A DNA stretch of 64,000 nt, taken from NCBI GenBank assembly GCA_947568835.1, contig OX387610.1:1304501-1368500 (forward strand). The letters are read 5' to 3'. Source of the stretch: Protonemura montana (taxonomy: Eukaryota; Arthropoda; Insecta; Plecoptera; Nemouridae). The position numbers and the translations under genes are program-made. The notes under the pieces are model-generated. The model did no database searches. It was given only the letters and a program-made list of their open reading frames with translations, and had not been told where the DNA came from. Positions 48,570-60,372 of the stretch are shown here, one piece after another (the first letter of the stretch is position 1; each line of letters opens with the position of its first letter).

Positions 48570-48956
48570 ATTAAAAACAATAGTTTTATTTGGAATGAGA
48601 TTAAGTAAGACGTCTGAAAACTTGTTAGTCTCCAAGATTAGTATTATAGATATGACAAAAATTTGCGAATTACTCAACCGTATTCCTTCTTGGAAAACCG
48701 AAGGCATTCCGAGTTTCCCACAAATTTCCTACAGAATAATTGTTCGAGTATTTTATTAGTGACTCAGCAAGACGTGATAATAGAGTCATACAAACAAATT
48801 TGCTCTGATGTCGATTTTCACGTTCCGTATTCTCCAAGACCTAAGACCGAAGAAGCATCTTTCTTCAACAATCAATTAATCATGGCCCACGAGCCCGACG
48901 CCTTCTCGCTTGACAACAAGTCAAGATCTAAACACTCTGTCAACTCCCAGCAGTGA
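48570..48956 (+). repeat. Dispersed repeat, second copy, with an open frame running on
   Basis: 48570-48830 matches 18318-18546 in the same order. An open frame 48663-48956 continues beyond the match and ends at ...HSVNSQQ* (TGA in CAGTGAGTC). A splice donor GTGAGT lies within 3 bp of this end. It may be a fragment of a transposon gene; I recognise no domain. Confidence 0.5.
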
Positions 48957-49154
48957 GTCCCATTGTTAGAACCACCCCATTCGAGTTGACATCTCGTTTG
49001 GTATACGAGAGACCGCGACTAACTCGTCACATACTAAAACTCTTGTTTCACTTCTTAACTTTGCCAACATTGCCTGGAAGTGTCAACAGGCGCATATTAA
49101 ACTTGAATGTTCATTTTTAGAAGTTTACACTCCATGTTTTTTTTTTTAACCGAA

Positions 49155-49523
49155 CGGTTTGCCGTGTTGGAAACACCGATTCTCAAAAGATCACCAAAGT
49201 TAAGCAACACTGCGCTGAGTCAGGTATTGGATGGGTGACCATCATACACATGACCAGTTCTGTTCGGGAGAGAGGTTGGAGGGATGAAAGTTAAGCAACA
49301 CTGCGCTGGGTCAGGTATTGGATGGGTGACCATCATACACATGACCAGTTCTGTTCGGGAGAGAGGTTGGAGGGATGAAAGTTAAGCAACACTGTGCTGG
49401 GTCAGGTATTGAATGGTTGACCATCATACACATGACCAGTTCTGTTCGGGAGAGAGGTTGGAGGGATGAAAGTTAAGCAACACTGCGCTGGGTCAGGTAT
49501 TGGATGGTTGACCATCATACACA
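49155..49523 (+). mobile_element. 5S-derived SINE, head plus nearly 4 units, body lost
   Basis: Best-preserved 5' head: CCGTGTTGGAAACACCGATT, CTCAAAAGATCACC, AAGTTAAGCAACACTGCG. Units then end abruptly after ACCATCATACACAC. Confidence 0.9.
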
Positions 49524-50721
49524 CGAGTTTTGTTCTTTTTATTGACGCTCAAAAAACTTATAAAACGGTTATAATTTACTCCTAGACTCATTTCGAAATC
49601 ATATGGTAGGTACACTCAAAAGTTTGTCCATGCCAGTCCTTAAACTGCAAAGCCTAGAAGCTATAGGCTACCACTACATCCAAAAATGATACCTGCTGAA
49701 AAACCTCGCTACTTTGATATACACCACTATAAAATAATTCCAGGTTACACCGCATATCTTTTTGTTTCTTTGCTCATCGCATCAACACATAGACCCCACC
49801 TCTTCTATACGATCTCCCCTCTTCGATCACTTCCAGACAAGCCCTCTTTGCCGATCAGAAAGCCTCATTGGCTGTCCCACAAACCATCTGTCAAAATCAA
49901 CGCAGTGCAAACAGTTATTATTACCACAGTTTGAACAGCGTGAAAGTGTGCCAGCCAGTTTCTTCTGTTTGTTGTCTTTGGGTACGTATTTAAGCATGTC
50001 AGCTGATTTACATACTGGCTTCTATGTATATATTGTTGTATCACTCAAGAAATGACACAAAAGTCATAAACGCGTCGATCTAGTTTGTTGTTAGTGTGTT
50101 TATTGCCGAGGCCGGTTGGCTGTTGGTTATTCTTGTTTTTTTGACATTTCGCCGTTTGTGAAAACGAAACATTTTCAACGGTCCTGAGCCAGGCGGATAC
50201 TTAGAGAAGCGGACGCCATCTTTGGGGCAAAGGAGAAATTAAAGAACGCGGTATTTGAAATTTGAAATGGAACTCGAATTTGTAGTCGATTGTATTTTGG
50301 CTTAAGCCAACTGCACCAGGGTATTAAAGGCCAATAAAAATTCGAAGTCACAGCTTTCTGGGACTCAAAATTTTGCCATGCAACACACATATGCCGGAAA
50401 AAACAGAAAAATGTTATCAAATGAGGAAAAAAAGAAGCCTTGACATTCACATTGACATGGCAGTCCACTGTCCAGTGCACTAAAGCCTTAAATATGCCAC
50501 AGAAAAAATTGTTTACCAAATTTTCCCATATCTAGGCTCTTTAGGGCCAATTTTGCAATAAAATCTCTTGGAAATAAATCTACCCAATGGGCTTTCAAAT
50601 GCTAAGTTCTCCCACGAGCTTGACGGTTCTTCACTGTGTTGTAAAATAACTAAAATTTTTCTTATATAGTCATTTAGGAGGCCAACTTTGAAAACAAAAA
50701 TTAATATCAAGCGTGAGATTC
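49524..50721. other. No gene recognised
   Basis: Open frames at 49686-50055 (+) and 50175-50519 (-) have no motif I know. Probably decayed mobile sequence. Confidence 0.35.
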
Positions 50722-51050
50722 AATGGTAGATTCAACGTTTGGTAGCCATGGAGATGCTGAGATCGCCTGACAGAGCTTCTCAATTCTGCTATCTTATGTT
50801 ACCACGGGTATATCATGGCCTAGCATAGGAGGTTCAATGGTAGATTCAACGTTTGGTAGCCATGGAGGTGCTGAGATCGCTTGACAGAGCATCTCAAATC
50901 TGCTATCTTATGTTACCACGGGTATATCATGGCCTAGCATAGGAGGTTCAATGGTAGATTCAACGTTTGGTAGCCATGGAGATGCTGAGATCGCCTGACA
51001 GAGCTTCTCAATTCTGTTTTTTTATGTCAGTACGCGTATACCAGACTATT
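50722..51050 (-). repeat. 114-bp minisatellite, array 4 (3 units, inverted)
   Basis: Minus-strand copies of the unit seen at 5085. It ends at GTACGCGTATACCA, which resembles the TGGATATACCCGTGG start of arrays 2 and 3. Confidence 0.95.
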
Positions 51051-51422
51051 TATTTACAGTCAAAATTCGCTCAAAAGGGCAATGAAGGGCAAATGAGCCC
51101 TGTGAACCTCGTCTACCAAAGTGTTCGTGAAGGGCTGCAGGCAGGGGCACGGCAAACACACGGCCCTCTATGTGTTCTCTGTCTCGAGCAAGGCTGTGTG
51201 TGTTTAGTAAAGTGCAAGGCTGTGCTAGTCACTGCCAGCTGGAATCTGTTAGGTGGGTTTGACTGACAGCCGTCATTCTACATTCACTCACTGACGCTGA
51301 CAGAGCGCCAGTTTGCAGGCCTTTCGGCTCAGGGGTGTGCATCAGTGGAGCGTTGAACATTTTCAGAAAATTTTGATTTGTTTCGAGTTAGCTGTTGATA
51401 GTTGGGAATTGATTTCGAGCTG
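51051..51422. other. Unique GC-richer block
   Basis: Non-repetitive with CACTCACTGACGCTGACAG and TCAGTGGAGCGTTGAAC. No supported exon; could be regulatory. Confidence 0.3.
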
Positions 51423-52037
51423 ATTTCGATTGATTTTTATGGTTTAACGACGTAGTGTTTTGACAACGAGGTCTGTGACACTTGTCTTATGGCGTCGGTG
51501 GATGAGTGGATTGTGATTTTCACTTGCCTAGCCTAAAAGGATGGAAGGAAACCCGGTGCCGGCACGTAGCCTACTCCTGTCTAAGACCAAGGGGACCACC
51601 GTCTTAACGTCCCTTCCGAAGGACGGTACAACGCGAACAACAGGATTCCTCCACAAATCCATGCTGTCGAGAGGTTGATAAGCAAGGCGAGTGAAGTTGC
51701 TGTACTAACTTTCATCCTTCCAACCTCTCTTCCGAACAGAACTGGTCATGTGTATGATGGTCACCCATCCAATACCTGACCCAGCGCAGTGTTGCTTAAC
51801 TTTCATCCCTCCAACCTCTCTCCCAAACAGAACTGGTCATGTGTATGATGGTCACCCATCCAATACCTGACTCAGCGCAGTGTTGCTTAACTTTCATCCC
51901 TCCAACCTCTCTCCCGAACAGAACTGGTCATGTGTATGATGGTCACCCATCCAATACCTGACCCAGCGCAGTGTTGCTTAACTTCGGTGATCTCATGAGG
52001 ACCGGTGTTTCCAACATGACAAACAGTTCGGTAGAAT
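51423..52037 (-). mobile_element. 5S-derived SINE, 3 units, full head, body and tail
   Basis: A complete, compact copy: head (minus strand) CATGTTGGAAACACCGGTCC, TCATGAGATCACCGAAG; three 91 bp units; body with TTCGGAAGGGACGTTAAGAC; short tail. Useful as a reference for the family. Confidence 0.93.
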
Positions 52038-52436
52038 ATCTAGGTTACGAATCGCCTCTGAAAGACGATTTTTATTGCACAATATCACTTTCATTCTTGC
52101 AATAAAAATACTTTGCTAACAATGTCAGATGATTCCGTAGTTACCATACACCTACAAAGATTTGCAAAGTTTTGACACAGAATTTTAAAAAAATATTGCA
52201 ATCATATGATTAATTTTCAAAATGTCCAACGAGTCAATTTTATGAGATTGCAATGCGGTGATAAAGAAACAAAATGGCGACAACATTTAAATCAGGAAGT
52301 TTGGAAACTAGAAAAGTCGGTTGTGGCAATAAACCGATTCAGATGCACGATATCTGGCGGAAATTCATCCGAGATCAAATAAAACGAGTTTTTCAAATAA
52401 AAATCAAATTTAATTATTACAGCCGATCTATGTGAG
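52038..52436. other. No gene seen
   Basis: AT-rich flank of the telomeric array. Confidence 0.4.
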
Positions 52437-52940
52437 AACCTAACCTAACCTAACCTAACCTAACCTAACCTAACCTAACCTAACCTAACCTAACCTAACG
52501 TACCCTAACCTAACCTTACCTAACCTAACCTAACCTAACCTAACCTAACCTAACCTAACCTAACCTAACCTAACCTAACCTAACCTAACCTAACCTAACC
52601 TAACCTAACCTTACCTAACCTAACCTAACCTAACCTAACCTAACCTAACCTAACCTAACCTAACCTAACCTAACCTAACCTAACCTAACGTACCCTAACC
52701 TAACCTTACCTAACCTAACCTAACCTAACCTAACCTAACCTAACCTAACCTAACCTAACCTAACCTAACCTAACCTAACCTAACCTAACCTAACCTAACC
52801 TAACCTAACCTAACCTAACCTAACCTAACCTAACCTAACCGAACCTAACCTAACCTAACGTACCCTAACCTAACCTAACCTAACCTAACCTAACCTAACC
52901 TAACCTAACCTAACCTAACCTAACCGAACCTAACCGAACC
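52437..52940 (+). repeat. Interstitial telomeric (CCTAA)n array
   Basis: About 100 units of the arthropod telomere motif (TTAGG on the minus strand). The variant TAACGTACCCTAACC occurs at 52496, 52686 and 52856, and CCTTACC near 52515, 52610 and 52705. The right edge degenerates to AACCGAACC. Confidence 0.98.
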
Positions 52941-53093
52941 TGCCACGATATCCTGGATCGCAGCGACACGACTTGGTCACCCCTAGCAGGATCAATGGGA
53001 CCGGGGAGAGAATGCATCGTTTGTCTCGCAAGAAGAAGAAGACTTTGGAAGAACGCCGGCCATACGAGCTCAAGACGGTGTACAGTGGCGTAG
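52941..53093 (+). pseudogene. Possible LINE ORF2 3' end next to the telomeric array
   Basis: The plus frame reads HDILDRSDTTWSPLAGS and continues to a TAG in CAGTGGCGTAG. W/DDI...TTW..LA is reminiscent of the C-terminal end of RTE/Jockey-type ORF2 proteins. Weak, pattern-based call. Confidence 0.3.
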
Positions 53094-53176
53094 TCTGGGG
53101 GGCAAAACATGAACCACCCCCACAGGTCATAATCAGGTCATTCTCAGGGGACTGTGATTTAAAGAGAAGGGAATTA

Positions 53177-54117
53177 ATGCACGAATCATTGTCTAGCTCT
53201 CCTGACGCTAAGATCGAGAATTAATGCACGAATCATTGTCTAGCTCTCCTGACGCTAAGATCGAGAATTAATGCACGAATCATTGTCTAGCTCTCCTGAC
53301 GCTAAGATCGAGAATTAATGCACGAATCATTGTCTAGCTCTCCTGACGCTAAGATCGAGAATTAATGCACGAATCATTGTCTAGCTCTCCTGACGCTAAG
53401 ATCGAGAATTAATGCACGAATCATTGTCTAGCTCTCCTGACGCTAAGATCGAGAATTAATGCACGAATCATTGTCTAGCTCTCCTGACGCTAAGATCGAG
53501 AATTAATGCACGAATCATTGTCTAGCTCTCCTGACGCTAAGATCGAGAATTAATGCACGAATCATTGTCTAGCTCTCCTGACGCTAAGATCGAGAATTAA
53601 TGCACGAATCATTGTCTAGCTCTCCTGACGCTAAGATCGAGAATTAATGCACGAATCATTGTCTAGCTCTCCTGACGCTAAGATCGAGAATTAATGCACG
53701 AATCATTGTCTAGCTCTCCTGACGCTAAGATCGAGAATTAATGCACGAATCATTGTCTAGCTCTCCTGACGCTAAGATCGAGAATTAATGCACGAATCAT
53801 TGTCTAGCTCTCCTGACGCTAAGATCGAGAATTAATGCACGAATCATTGTCTAGCTCTCCTGACGCTAAGATCGAGAATTAATGCACGAATCATTGTCTA
53901 GCTCTCCTGACGCTAAGATCGAGAATTAATGCACGAATCATTGTCTAGCTCTCCTGACGCTAAGATCGAGAATTAATGCACGAATCATTGTCTAGCTCTC
54001 CTGACGCTAAGATCGAGAATTAATGCACGAATCATTGTCTAGCTCTCCTGACGCTAAGATCGAGAATTAATGCACGAATCATTGTCTAGCTCTCCTGACG
54101 CTAAGATCGAGAATTAA
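53177..54117 (+). repeat. 47-bp minisatellite, 20 essentially identical units
   Basis: Unit ATGCACGAATCATTGTCTAG then CTCTCCTGACGCTAAGATCG and AGAATTA. I saw no substitution between units across 941 bp. Confidence 0.98.
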
Positions 54118-54574
54118 AATAACTGGAATTCCCAGTCTATTCTCAAGACCAAACTGCAATTATTTAATTTAATGTTTATTTAAAATTAAAAACTTTCATC
54201 ATTTAGGCCTTAAAAATATTAAATATCTTCATTCTTCCAAAATGGCTAGGTTTCCAATAAAAAAAGAGTATATTTTCACAAAATTAAATGTACCTACTCA
54301 TACAAACGTGTTCTAGCTAGCTGTAAATTTCAAAATAATCTTAAATTATATAAGTAAGTTATGGAAACGTATGTAAATTGAGGCCTTGTGCGATAATAGT
54401 TCTATAAGCTTGACATTTTCTATATTTCCGCATTGCATCTATATATACCAGGACACGTGACATGTGAGGAACAATGCAAGTCTTCTGCGAAAGTGGAGAC
54501 GATCCTCGATAGAAAGCTGAGCTGCTTTTATTTCATGATAAAAACGACGATTAAAATTGCATCAAACACATTTA
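54118..54574. other. No gene seen
   Basis: AT-rich, no repeat recognised. Confidence 0.4.
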
Positions 54575-55240
54575 CTTAGGTCCAGTTTTACCAAGATCTA
54601 GCCTCCTAGTTGAAGTTTTAGTTGAAACTGTTGCCATGACGACTTCCAATCACATGCAGTGAAATTCAGATGTTTCTGTGAGCTAGAGATCCAACTTATA
54701 GTTGAACATTTTGTTGAAACTGTTGCCATGACGACTTCCAATCACATGCAGTGAAATTCAGATGTTTCTGTGAGCTAGAGATCCAACTTATAGTTGAACA
54801 TTTTGTTGAAACTGTTGCCATGACGACTTCCAATCACATGCAGTGAAATTCAGATGTTTCTGTGAGCTAGAGATCCAACTTATAGTTGAACATTTTGTTG
54901 AAACTGTTGCCATGACGACTTTCAATCACATGAAGTGAAATTCAGATGTTTCTGTGAGCTAGAGATCCAACTTATAGTTGAACATTTTGTTGAAACTGTT
55001 GCCATGACGACTTCCAATCACATGCAGTGAAATTCAGATGTTTCTGTGAGCTAGAGATCCAACTTATAGTTGAACATTTTGTTGAAACTGTTGCCATGAC
55101 GACTTCCAATCACATGCAGTGAAATTCAGATGTTTCTGTGAGCTAGAGATCCAACTTATAGTTGAACATTTTTTTGAAACTATTGCCATGACGACTTCCA
55201 ATCACATGCAGTGAAATTCAGATGTTTCTGTGAGTTGGAG
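54575..55240 (-). mobile_element. MITE with 92-bp internal array (7 units)
   Basis: GCCATGACGACTTCCAATCA recurs at 54633, 54725, 54817, 54909, 55001, 55093 and 55185. On the minus strand the unit reads CTCACAGAAACATCTGAATT, GCATGTGATTGG, CATGGCAACAG, homologous to the MITE at 15033-15176. The left edge AGGTCCAGTTTTACCA resembles that MITE's terminal repeat. Confidence 0.8.
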
Positions 55241-57434
55241 ACTCGAAACGACAGTGACTCCATCTGGTAGCATCCTCCATTTTTGTCGCGGTAAAACAGT
55301 TATCGGTCGGTAATTTTCTCGAAGACAATTTTACATTAGCGCTGCGATTATGACTAACTAAAAACCTAAAATACAACAGTTAGAAGTTAAGACAGAGAAG
55401 GTAGATTTTGGGGCAAAGCGGCTTTCTGTGTTAAGCTTATCGGCTCCAAATTTGAGTGAGTTATTTGAGCAATCTATCCATATGGTTACTAATGGAGAAA
55501 GACGGCAACTTATGACAAAAACTAGACATGAGTCTAAAAACTATCACGGCAACTTGTGATCTTCCGACACTGAGCGTTTGACGGGGAGCATACCAACCCC
55601 ACGTGATGCGATCCACGACAAGTATGACACGACTGTCAGTCTCATCGTGAGCAATGCCACGCCCACTTCCGGTTAATTCACCGGCGGCAACCGACGCAAA
55701 GCACTTGGGCATTGTGTTGGTGCTGCTTGGCGAAGACTGGGACTTACTTAGAGTTGGACGTCTTTACCTTAGATTCGTTTTGACTGGTGCAGAGTTGGAG
55801 GATTTACCGTGATATCGGTGAAGTAGCGAATATAAAGGCATGGGTTTGCATGGATTTTCTTAGCAAAGAAAAACGGCCGGGGGAAGGAACGGGATTTGTG
55901 ATATTTTTTTTTAGAGATATTGAATTCTGGTATGATTTGTAACAATAACAAATTGCTGATGTGATGTGCTATAATCTTCTGGTGTGGATTTCATAATGTC
56001 CTTTTCAATATACTTAACCAACGCCGTTTAAAACGCTCTTAAACGCCGTTTAGGTGTGATTTTAACCGGGGCAGTAATTAGCTTTAAAACAATGATATTT
56101 TAATAATTGCAAACCAAGAAACTATGACAACACACGAAGAACAAGAATAAAATAGTTTTTAACAATGTGTTTGCTTCGAAACGGAATATTTGGTGACTTG
56201 GAAATACAAACAAAATATCAATGTGACTTCTTACTTTGACCTCCAAATGACAGTTTAAAAGTTAAACCCCATCCTTCCAGGTTCAAATATTAAACACTGA
56301 TTTGAACAGAGAGAAAATAGTGACGGCTGCTAAATTAAATTACTTTTATGTGACAGGACATAGCCTTCCTGAATCATCAACAAATTCAAATTCAAATTTA
56401 CACCTTTTTTATATATTTATCTTAAAATCCTCTTTAGAATCTTTCAAAATATCGGCTAAACGGGGAAAATCTATTTTAGTCTAAAACCTCGCCCTTAAAA
56501 GCCGATTACGCACGATTTTAACTGCTTTTTGTGAAATTAGCAATTGAACTGTCCGTTTACAACTAATCTCCATGGCGACAGCCAATCAAATGCTGCTATT
56601 TCCATTTCAACTTCCAGTTATTTTTTAAACTGGATATGGTAAGACATAGTGTATAACATAGGACAGTAGGTATCTAGGGGCTACAGGACTCAGAGTAAAT
56701 AACGACAAACCATCAAAACGAATGCAGATAAAAGTCCACAATGAGATTCAAAACGAAAAAGTCATAAACTCAAGGCCAGAAAAAAAGAAAGACCACCCCT
56801 AAAAATCACGCGTATTAATTTTAACGAGTGCTCGTTAAGAGTCAATAAATACCATTCAATCCACTCACGAAACACGACCATCAAGAACCACGCCCAAGCC
56901 ATTGCCTAAATCTAATATTCAAAACAGAACATTAAGAGATGGATACAATTTTGACACGAACTGAGCTGAGAAAGAGTTACACTATAATAATCATCAGCGT
57001 TTATCTTCTTTCTATGTGGAGTACGCGGACATAAATCGTAATTTTCCACCCTTTCATTGCAGTGTACCCGTTCGTCCCCTTATATGATAAGGGTGCTCGA
57101 GTCCTCACCTGCGCTGTATAGGTTATAGGCATATGATTTAAGGGTGCTTCACCCTTTAGCTGCTAGCAGGACTATTAATTATTCTATCAACCCTTTTCAA
57201 AAGATTGGCTCGATTTAAATGATTATCAAGCCGTAGAAGTTGTTTTTTTTCTTGTTGATTATTTTGCTTCACGAAGCCGTGGTAACTGTCGTGTAGACGT
57301 TTGACAGACAGTTCGCCGAAAAGAAAGTTTAATAAATGTGTTCGTTACCTTTATATGATTTTAACGGGATTGTTCGAGGAGTTCGTCACAAATCATCACA
57401 AAAATACGGGAGTAACTTCTGGTCTTTTAAGCGA
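55241..57434. other. No recognised gene
   Basis: An 83-codon minus-strand frame (55461-55712) has no known motif. 56545-56640 resembles the MITE family (CCATGGCGACAGCCAATCA). 57047-57195 has CACCCTTT motifs that continue at 58940-59640. Confidence 0.35.
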
Positions 57435-58517
57435 GAGAACAAACTTTACCGCTAGAGGCGCCACCGGTCGTTTGAGAGTGGCATGCGGGCCAACTGACAT
57501 TTAAAAAAAAAAACGACAAATCAACTCAGCTGATGTCCGCCATTTTCCCTTTAGCCCCAAAGCTTTTGTCGTGACAATGTGTTATGTTTTTCGAACTATT
57601 ACAAGAACTTTATTACCAATTTTAACACTACTTGAAATTATTTTCCAGACATACTCAATACTTTGAGAGCCGCCGGGGTAATCGTAAGTGAAATGTAATT
57701 CATGAGTTGGTAGCAATGCAGGGGACAGTCCTTGTGCTGGTATCTTCTCTCACGGGCTAGACTGTAGCAATGCAGGGAACAGTCCTTGTGCTGGTATCTT
57801 CTCTCACGGGCTAGACTGTAGCAATGTAGGGGACAGTCCTTGTGCTGGTATCTTCTCTCACGGGCTAGACTGTAGCAATGCAGGGGACAGTTCTTGTGCT
57901 GGTATCTTCTCTCACTGGCTAGACTGTAGCAATGCAGGGGACAGTCCTTGTGCTGGTATCTTCTCTCACGGGCTAGACTGAAGCAATGCAGGGGACAGTT
58001 CTTGTGCTGGTATCTTCTCTCACGGGCTAGACTGTAGCAATGCAGGAGACAGTTCTTGTGCTGGTATCTTCTCTCACGGGCTAGACTGTAGCAATGCAGG
58101 GGACAGTCCTTGTACTGGTATCTTTTTTTACGGGCTAGACTGTAGCAATGCAAGGGACAATCCTTGTGCTGGTATCTTCTCTCATGGGCTAGACTGTAGC
58201 AATGCATGGGACAGTCCTTGTGCTGGTATCTTCTCTCACGGGCTAGACTGTAGCAATGCAGGGGACAGTCCTTGTGCTGGTATCTTCTCTCACGGGCTAG
58301 ACTGTAGCAATGCAGGGGACAGTCCTTGTGCTGGTATCTTCTCTCACGGGCTAGACTGTAGCAATGCAGGGGACAGTCCTTGTGCTGGTATCTTCTCTCA
58401 CAGGCTAGACTGTAGCAATGCAGGGGACAGTCCTTGTGCTGGTATCTTCTCTCACGGACTAGACTGTAGCAATGCAGGGACAGTCCTTGTGCTAGTATCT
58501 TCTCTCACGGACTAGAC
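57435..58517 (-). mobile_element. Element with 54-bp internal array (about 15 units), copy B
   Basis: Inverted relative to 35555-36600: terminal part 57440-57590 (CTAGAGGCGCCACCGGTCGT, GTGGCATGCGGGCC, GCTGATGTCCGCCATTTTCC), then ATTCATGAGTTGGTAGCAAT and the array. Because 54 is a multiple of 3, the array stays open for 189 codons as 18-residue repeats (CYSLARERRYQHKDCPLH). Confidence 0.85.
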
Positions 58518-59884
58518 TGTGTACCAAAAAAACTTGCAGAAAATGCAACACGTTGTAATTTCCAATCACATTGATATTTGGAAATGCTTTGATTTATTGT
58601 TCTGTCGTGCATGTCTCATGTTTCAATTCCAAGCCGAGTTTCTGTGAATTAGAAATATTATCGTAAATCAAAAAGACTGGGGGTGTTTGTGCCCCCTCCC
58701 TTCCTACCCGCCTCCTCACAAAAAGGGGTGATCCGCGGATCAAATTTCAAGCGAACAGGGGGAAAAAAAGCAGCAGAACTTTGCGTTTTCATCGGAAAAA
58801 AATCAAACGCGGAACACAACAAAAAAAAAATACACATCCCTTTTTTTTGTAAACGAAATTCGATATTTTTCTTTCATTTTCGCTGGCTTTATAGAAAAAT
58901 GAATCCACATAAAATATGGGAGAAATATTTCTAGTTTTATCACAGAAAGGGTTGGTTCGGTAACCCTTTCCGTAAATGTCAACCTGTTTCGTTCCAAAGG
59001 AGGGCGATCATTTTCATAGAAATGATCCAGATTTGAAAGAAAACTGGTTCAGGTACCTATCAACCCTTTCTTCAAAATTGTGGAAACTTTAACTCTTTGA
59101 AATGTATAGAAAAAAAAAAATACAACCCTTTCTTCAATCCTTTCGAGAATAATTTATACGATAACAATTAAATTGCATGTATTTTTGTGGGATTTAACAC
59201 TTTTTACCCAAAAATAGTTGCCATAAGAAAAAAAAACAGGATCTGAGAAAGAATAAATTGTAGAAATTTATGCCCAGCTGCAATGTTTAGTAATAATCAA
59301 AGAAAAATAACCACTTGGCACTCGGTGGGAAATATTAAAAAAGATATTTTAACCCATTTTCTCAACTCTTTCACCCCTTTTTCTGTAGCCTAAACAAATA
59401 CCGAACAAAAAAAATCTCCTTGACGTTGCTTCAAAACATCAACCCTTTACAGAAAAGTGTAACACTCATTTTTAGATTGCTTCTCAAATAATGATATTTC
59501 TAAAGCAAAACCATGGATTTACTGTCGCAAGCGTTTGTAAAGTCTCACACTAAATCGTCTGATTTTTCTCAGACTTCCCAAGAAAATACATCAGTTGCCT
59601 AAATTTGACCCACATTTTTCAACCCTTTCATTGATTCCTGTACTGACATGTTGTAACGACTTCAATGGACAATTATTTCAATATCATTTTCATTGCTCCT
59701 GCAACTTTGGGACCTATTTGTGAGGAACAGCAATCCGTTATAAAATCCGTTATAAAATCCGTTATAAGCGTATACTTTTTGTGGTACATACTTTGGTATC
59801 GACCACCAAAGTTCATTTCAAAAATCAATTAGCAGAATTTCTCAACAATTATGAAGTTTATTGAAATCACCAAAATTCTCACTA
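58518..59884. other. No gene; scattered CAACCCTTTC motifs
   Basis: CAACCCTTTC or one-off variants at 58962, 59061, 59123, 59440 and 59620. GAAAGGGTT/AACCCTTTC form a hairpin at 58944-58970. A 13 bp unit AATCCGTTATAAA is repeated at 59732-59766. Confidence 0.5.
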
Positions 59885-60372
59885 ATGATTGGTGGTGTTT
59901 AACGACGCACTGTTTTCAAAACGAGCCATGCGGCACTGATCTAATAGGTCAGTAAATGAATGTAAGATGATGATAAGGATTATTATAAACCTTTACTTTC
60001 TTAGAAGTGAGGAAGGGAAACCCTGTGCCGGCACATAGCCTACACCTGTCGAAGTGGACCACCGGCTTAACGTCCCTTCCGAAGGACGGTACAACGTGAA
60101 CAACAGGATTCCTTCACAAATCCATGCTGTCGAGAGGTTGATAAGCAAGGCGAGTGAAGTTGCTGTACTAACTTTCATCCCTCCAACCTCTCTCCCGAAC
60201 AGAACTGGTCATGTGTATGATGGTCACCCATCCAATACCTGACCCAGCGCAGTGTCGCTTAACTTTCATCCCTCCAACCTCTCTCCCGAGCAGAACTGGT
60301 CATGTGTATGATGGTCACCCATCCAATACCTGACCCAGCGCAGTGTCGCTTAACTTTCATCCCTCCAACCTC
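59885..60372 (-). mobile_element. 5S-derived SINE, 2 units, truncated 5'
   Basis: Tail TGGTGTTTAACGACGCACTG, body to about 60175, then two 91 bp units and a cut at CCCTCCAACCTCCATCTC. Confidence 0.9.

Noticed and set aside
51970..52037. 5S rRNA gene
   Set aside because: Only about the middle of 5S is present, it diverges after GGTGACC, and it runs into the SINE body.
52910..53130. Minus-strand frames with CRCDPGY resembling an EGF module
   Set aside because: Too short, partly inside the telomeric array, and lacking the other EGF cysteines.
53177..54117. CRISPR-like array
   Set aside because: Units are contiguous and identical with no variable spacers, and the genome is eukaryotic.
57638..58207. 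189-codon minus-strand gene of 18-residue repeats
   Set aside because: It is the translation of a 54 bp minisatellite inside a dispersed element; openness follows from the unit length.
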